The notes beneath the pieces were generated by a model, which had not been told where the DNA came from, made no database searches, and saw only the letters and a program-made list of their open reading frames with translations. A program made the translations under genes and the position numbers. DNA of 64,000 bases from Anadara kagoshimensis. Its lineage: Eukaryota > Mollusca > Bivalvia > Arcoida > Arcidae. Below are positions 60,565 through 64,000 of this stretch, piece after piece. Every line of letters begins with the position of its first letter. Position 1 is the stretch's first letter. The DNA lies in contig CM037874.1 of NCBI GenBank assembly GCA_021292105.1, positions 53,550,540 to 53,614,539 of the forward strand, in the 5' to 3' direction.

Positions 60565-60769
60565 GTAACGCTGTATTCCACAAAAAAAATATAAAAAAAT
60601 TGTTAGATGTGGTTTACGTTTTAACGCTGATGCTGGTGTGAATTACCTTCCCTTCCTTCTCTGAGTACTAATGATATTGGTTCTAATATTGTTTTTGATT
60701 TTATTGAAAAAGATATCATATCGGTAATTTTTTGTTGTATTCACTCATGTGGTATGTGAACAATTTTAG

Positions 60770-61275
60770 ACTCGAGTGTAAAGAGACTGAAACTTGGGTG
60801 CCAAGGGACTAAAATATCGGAGACTTTGGTATGAAGAGACAGAGAGATGTGAAGTGACCAAGACTGAGTCTTGGTGTGAAGTGACCAAGAATTGAGTATG
60901 AAAGCACTGAAACTTTGGACTGAGACAGAGACTTGAATGTGAATTATTGGAGACTTTGGTATGAAGGGACTGAAATTCGGGTGTGAAGAGGTCAAGATTG
61001 CGTCTGGGTGTGAAGTGACCAAGACATGAGTGTGAAGCAACTGAGACTTGAGTATGAAGAGACTGAAACTTGGGTGCTAAGGTTGTGAAATAATTCAAAC
61101 TTTGGTTTGACGAGATCAAGATTTTAAGTGACTAAAATTTGGGTGTTAAGTGATGAAGACTAAGTCCGGGTATGAAGTGACAGAGATCTTAGTGTGTAGT
61201 GACTGGGTCTTTGATGTGAAGTGGCTGAGAATTGAGCATGAAGTGACCAATATTTGAGTTTGAAGATTCTGAGAT
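60770..61275. repeat. Degenerate minisatellite, GACTGAAACTTGGGTGTGAAG type
   Basis: About 20 imperfect units of 20-30 bp (GTGAAGTGACCAAGA, GACTGAAACTTGGGTG). It produces two overlapping repetitive minus-strand ORFs (60741-61040, 60766-61119), which are not genes. Confidence 0.9.
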
Positions 61276-61319
61276 AAAAGATGTTTCCATGCCTAGTCAC
61301 AAAGCTTTTCACTTCATAC

Positions 61320-61480
61320 AAATGCCACTTGGGCAGATCTTAGTGTGAGAAAGTTTGTCAGTATGCTCGCTGAAGATTCGTGGTTTTCTCTGGGCACTTC
61401 AGTTTTCTCCTCTACCAGTTAGTAATTGTCTGTATATAAGTAGAGGAATCTTGACTGGGGCATAAATTATCACTATCCCT
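61320..61480 (+). repeat. SINE-like repeat (family D)
   Basis: ACAAATGCCACTTGGGCAGA-TCTTAGTGTGAGAAAGTTTG-TCAG, GGGCACTTCAGTTTTCTCC, TCTGTATATAAGTAGAGGAA-TCTTGACTGGGGCATAAA: one of the cleanest cores. Confidence 0.75.
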
Positions 61481-62851
61481 CTACAATCTCTCGGCTTCCA
61501 TGCACTTCTTTTCAGTACGTAAGGAAATCAGTCTCAAAAATGAAGCTTTGTTTTTAGCTAAATTCAGTTATATATAAATGAGGAACCAATACCATTATGC
61601 CTAGAACTAATGTAGGAACAAGAACTACCTAACGCATATTTGGAACGAACATTGAACTGTAAACCAACTTTAATGTCTAAACGTTTAAACCATCTGTAAA
61701 TCAAGATACATAATTGATTTCAAAGTAAAAAAAAAACAGCAGAAGCAGTGTCACCAGTTGTGTTAGACTGGACACTAGGAAGTAATGATGTTGAAGCCGA
61801 TTTTGTCTGACTGAGTACCAGATAGTAATGATGCCACCACCTGTTTTGCCAGACTGCTCAATTGCTTAGTGATATCATTTTGATGCAGTTTCTAAACGTT
61901 CTTTAGAATCACAAATCCATGCTAGTTTACACACCCTGTAATAATTATCTGTTTCTGTGAGGTTGTTGTACATGTTTTTTACATTAAAATGCCAGGAAAG
62001 AGCAGATTTGTGACATAATTAAATTGCGTACATAAGAAATATTACTGTTAAAAATGGTGCCCCAAAATTCCAAAATTGTTCCACATCATTTCAGTGTGTT
62101 ATTATTTTTACTTTAAAAATTATTAGTAGCCATATTTCCAAAGTTTGTGAAAATATAGTCCTTTTAAAATTTTTTTTTCACAAATTCCAAATTTGCTAAG
62201 CTAAAGTAGGTTACTTTTTGAAATAATTTCTCATTAATAGCCAGTAGCAATTTTGGCAACCCAGGAATGGAAAATATCCAAGGTATATACTTATCCAATA
62301 TAGCAATGACAATTTTGGCTACAGGAATGGGAATTCCTGGGAACTAGTGGTTGTTCTTTTTAAATGGAATTATTATTTGACTTTTAATATAGGGGAAATA
62401 TAAGTTGGTTTACAGTTCTTGTGTACTGACATATGATTGAGCACATTAATTAAAAGTCACCTAACCAGCTTGTTTATTTTAACCATGCATGGATTATGAT
62501 TTCATCACATTTATTAATATGTCCCGTATGGTTGCTATGGTAGTATGACATCACACTTTTTATTTTTAGTTAACTCCTCCTTATCCTAATTAACGTTAAG
62601 GCATTTTGTGGTCTGACTTTTTAAGTTGAACCAACCTCATCTTGTGTGACCAGCTTTATATGGACCAAGATTAGGAAATACAAAATGAAAGCTAAAGAGT
62701 TGTCTCCCGTGAAAGGGACCCCATAAGAAGACCAACTTATGTTTATTATTTTTAAAGATTTTTGTATCTTATTTCAAGACATTTTATTAAAATAATGATC
62801 TGTTTGTTAAGGAGATCTAAAATCTTTGTAAATACGGATTGAAAGCATTGA

Positions 62852-62938
62852 CAACTGGATAAAAGACTTGTTTAGTTGAAAACTGGATAAAAGTCTTGTT
62901 AAGTTGAAAACTGGATAAAAGTCTTGTTAAGTTAGATT
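62852..62938. repeat. 34/35-bp tandem repeat, ~2.5 units
   Basis: Units ACTGGATAAAAGTCTTGTTA-AGTTGAAA. The 60-codon minus-strand ORF is read from it. Confidence 0.9.
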
Positions 62939-64000
62939 GAAAATCCATAAAAATTGTACCCAAAGAAAAAAACGAGCACAATAAAAATCTGAAAAACAAG
63001 CAAGATTTACTATTTTACTTGACCATTGAAGGTCATAAATGAAACATTTTCAATACACTGGTGAAAAGTTTGTTGTGTCTCTGCATTTGTGCATATGTTC
63101 ATGCATGCATTCTTGAGATTTTAATCAACCTTGGAATCACTTTGAGAAATTTTTTTGTATATTATGGGTAAGATTTAAAAGAAAACTTTGTCAGACTTCT
63201 TGCCACACCTATTGGGCACCATTAAAAGATAGAATATTTGACATATTTGAATTAAAAATTAGGAGTCTCTTGTCCATCTGTCTTGATGTCATTGGCTTGT
63301 CCATCTGTCTGTTCATTATGCCTGGGTTATCTCCAATAGTATTGATTTTAGATAAATCCTTTAACACATGGTAAACCTACATGTGTATACATCATACCAT
63401 GAATCACAAGCCAGTATTTACAGAGTTATGTCCCTTTCATGAATTTTTCTGGTCTTGACTACATATATAGCTTGGTGACATCATACTAAGTCCTTGTGCA
63501 GGCAGAGGCTACTACTTATATGCAGTAGTCTCATATGTGCAGAGTTATGCCCCTTGACAGTTGGGGGGGGGGGGGGATGAGAGGGACAGGGGTATTGATT
63601 TCGTTTGGACAGGTCAAGTTTACACATGATACAAATCACTATATTCTCTCTTTTGACAACTACAGTTATCAGACATGATGTATTTTTACATAGCTAAAAA
63701 CAAAAATGTGTAATAACAATTTTTCATGTATTTATGTCTTAGTAACTTGTTTTTCGGTTCACAAGTTTAACTTACTTATTTATTATTGATTATTATTATT
63801 TTTTAATTTTATTTTTGGTAATTCTATGTATTGTTATTTATTCAGTCTTCTGGTATGCATATACTGCATGATCTCTTTATTTTAAATTGTTATTTAAAAA
63901 AAAAAAGATTTGTTATGTAAAGACTGGTCGTTATTGTTTTATTTTGCCTAGCGCATCACTTTAAATTTAATTTGTTTTTTGTACATTATTTTATTATATG

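Larger units (their letters stand above)
60565..64000 (+). other. NF1 intron 32, to the right edge
   Basis: 3.4 kb, AT-rich. Contains the minisatellites at 60770 and 62852 and a family-D copy. I searched for the expected next exon (SPYEAG, then PPRIERGLKLMSK) and did not see it, so it lies beyond the window. Confidence 0.7.

Noticed and set aside
60258-60581. 107-codon minus-strand ORF over exon 32b
   Set aside because: Antisense shadow of the real NF1 exon, which matches neurofibromin on the plus strand.
60741-61119. Two repetitive minus-strand ORFs of 99 and 117 codons
   Set aside because: Both are translations of the degenerate minisatellite; repeated His/Ser/Phe pattern, no start context.

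Overview
The window is a piece of an animal nuclear genome, most likely a bivalve or related mollusc. It is AT-rich, its genes have many small exons with GT-AG introns, and it is crowded with tRNA-derived SINEs, terminal-inverted-repeat MITEs and minisatellites. It also holds a dispersed repeat that opens TAGCTCACCTGAG and closes GGGCCTCTTGTTT, a family I associate with bivalves. No prokaryotic, viral or organellar genes were seen.

Layout. (1) 1-6588, minus strand: the first three coding exons of a Spinster-type (SPNS1-like) MFS lysosomal lipid/sugar transporter; the rest lies left of the window. (2) 6589-11192: a divergent intergenic region with SINEs and a short promoter-proximal stretch before the next gene (NRF1-like and YY1-like motifs, tiny uORFs). 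(3) 11193 to the right edge, plus strand: the 5' half of NF1 (neurofibromin). I traced 31 constitutive coding exons plus two alternative versions of the next one, about 1,354 codons, from the start codon into the RasGAP (GRD) domain. All splice phases are consistent. The second half (rest of GRD, SEC14-PH, C-terminal HEAT repeats) lies beyond the window. (4) NF1 intron 2 (13.5 kb) contains a full-length antisense L1/Tx1-type LINE with two open ORFs, a poly(A) tail and a target-site duplication. It is inserted inside an older palindromic MITE and ends 118 bp before NF1 exon 3.

Main discovery candidate. The RasGAP segment that carries the FLR-x-x-NPA signature is encoded twice, by exons 32a (125 nt) and 32b (137 nt), 3.6 kb apart. 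Both are open, have splice sites, and share entry phase 2 and exit phase 1. Including both, or neither, would shift the frame, so they should be mutually exclusive. Vertebrate NF1 tunes GAP activity by inserting exon 23a inside this same peptide. This mollusc appears to have a different route to the same switch, by exon duplication. An in-frame 18-nt microexon candidate lies just upstream.

Second theme. NF1 has repeatedly suffered short tandem duplications centred on exon/intron junctions (exons 6, 9, 11, 17, 18, 21, 23). The extreme case is exon 17, whose 3' part and 5' splice site form a perfectly periodic 13 x 126 bp array. 126 is a multiple of 3, and the second donor would add 42 in-frame residues.

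All homology statements come from reading translations against known family sequences from memory; no database search or expression data were available.
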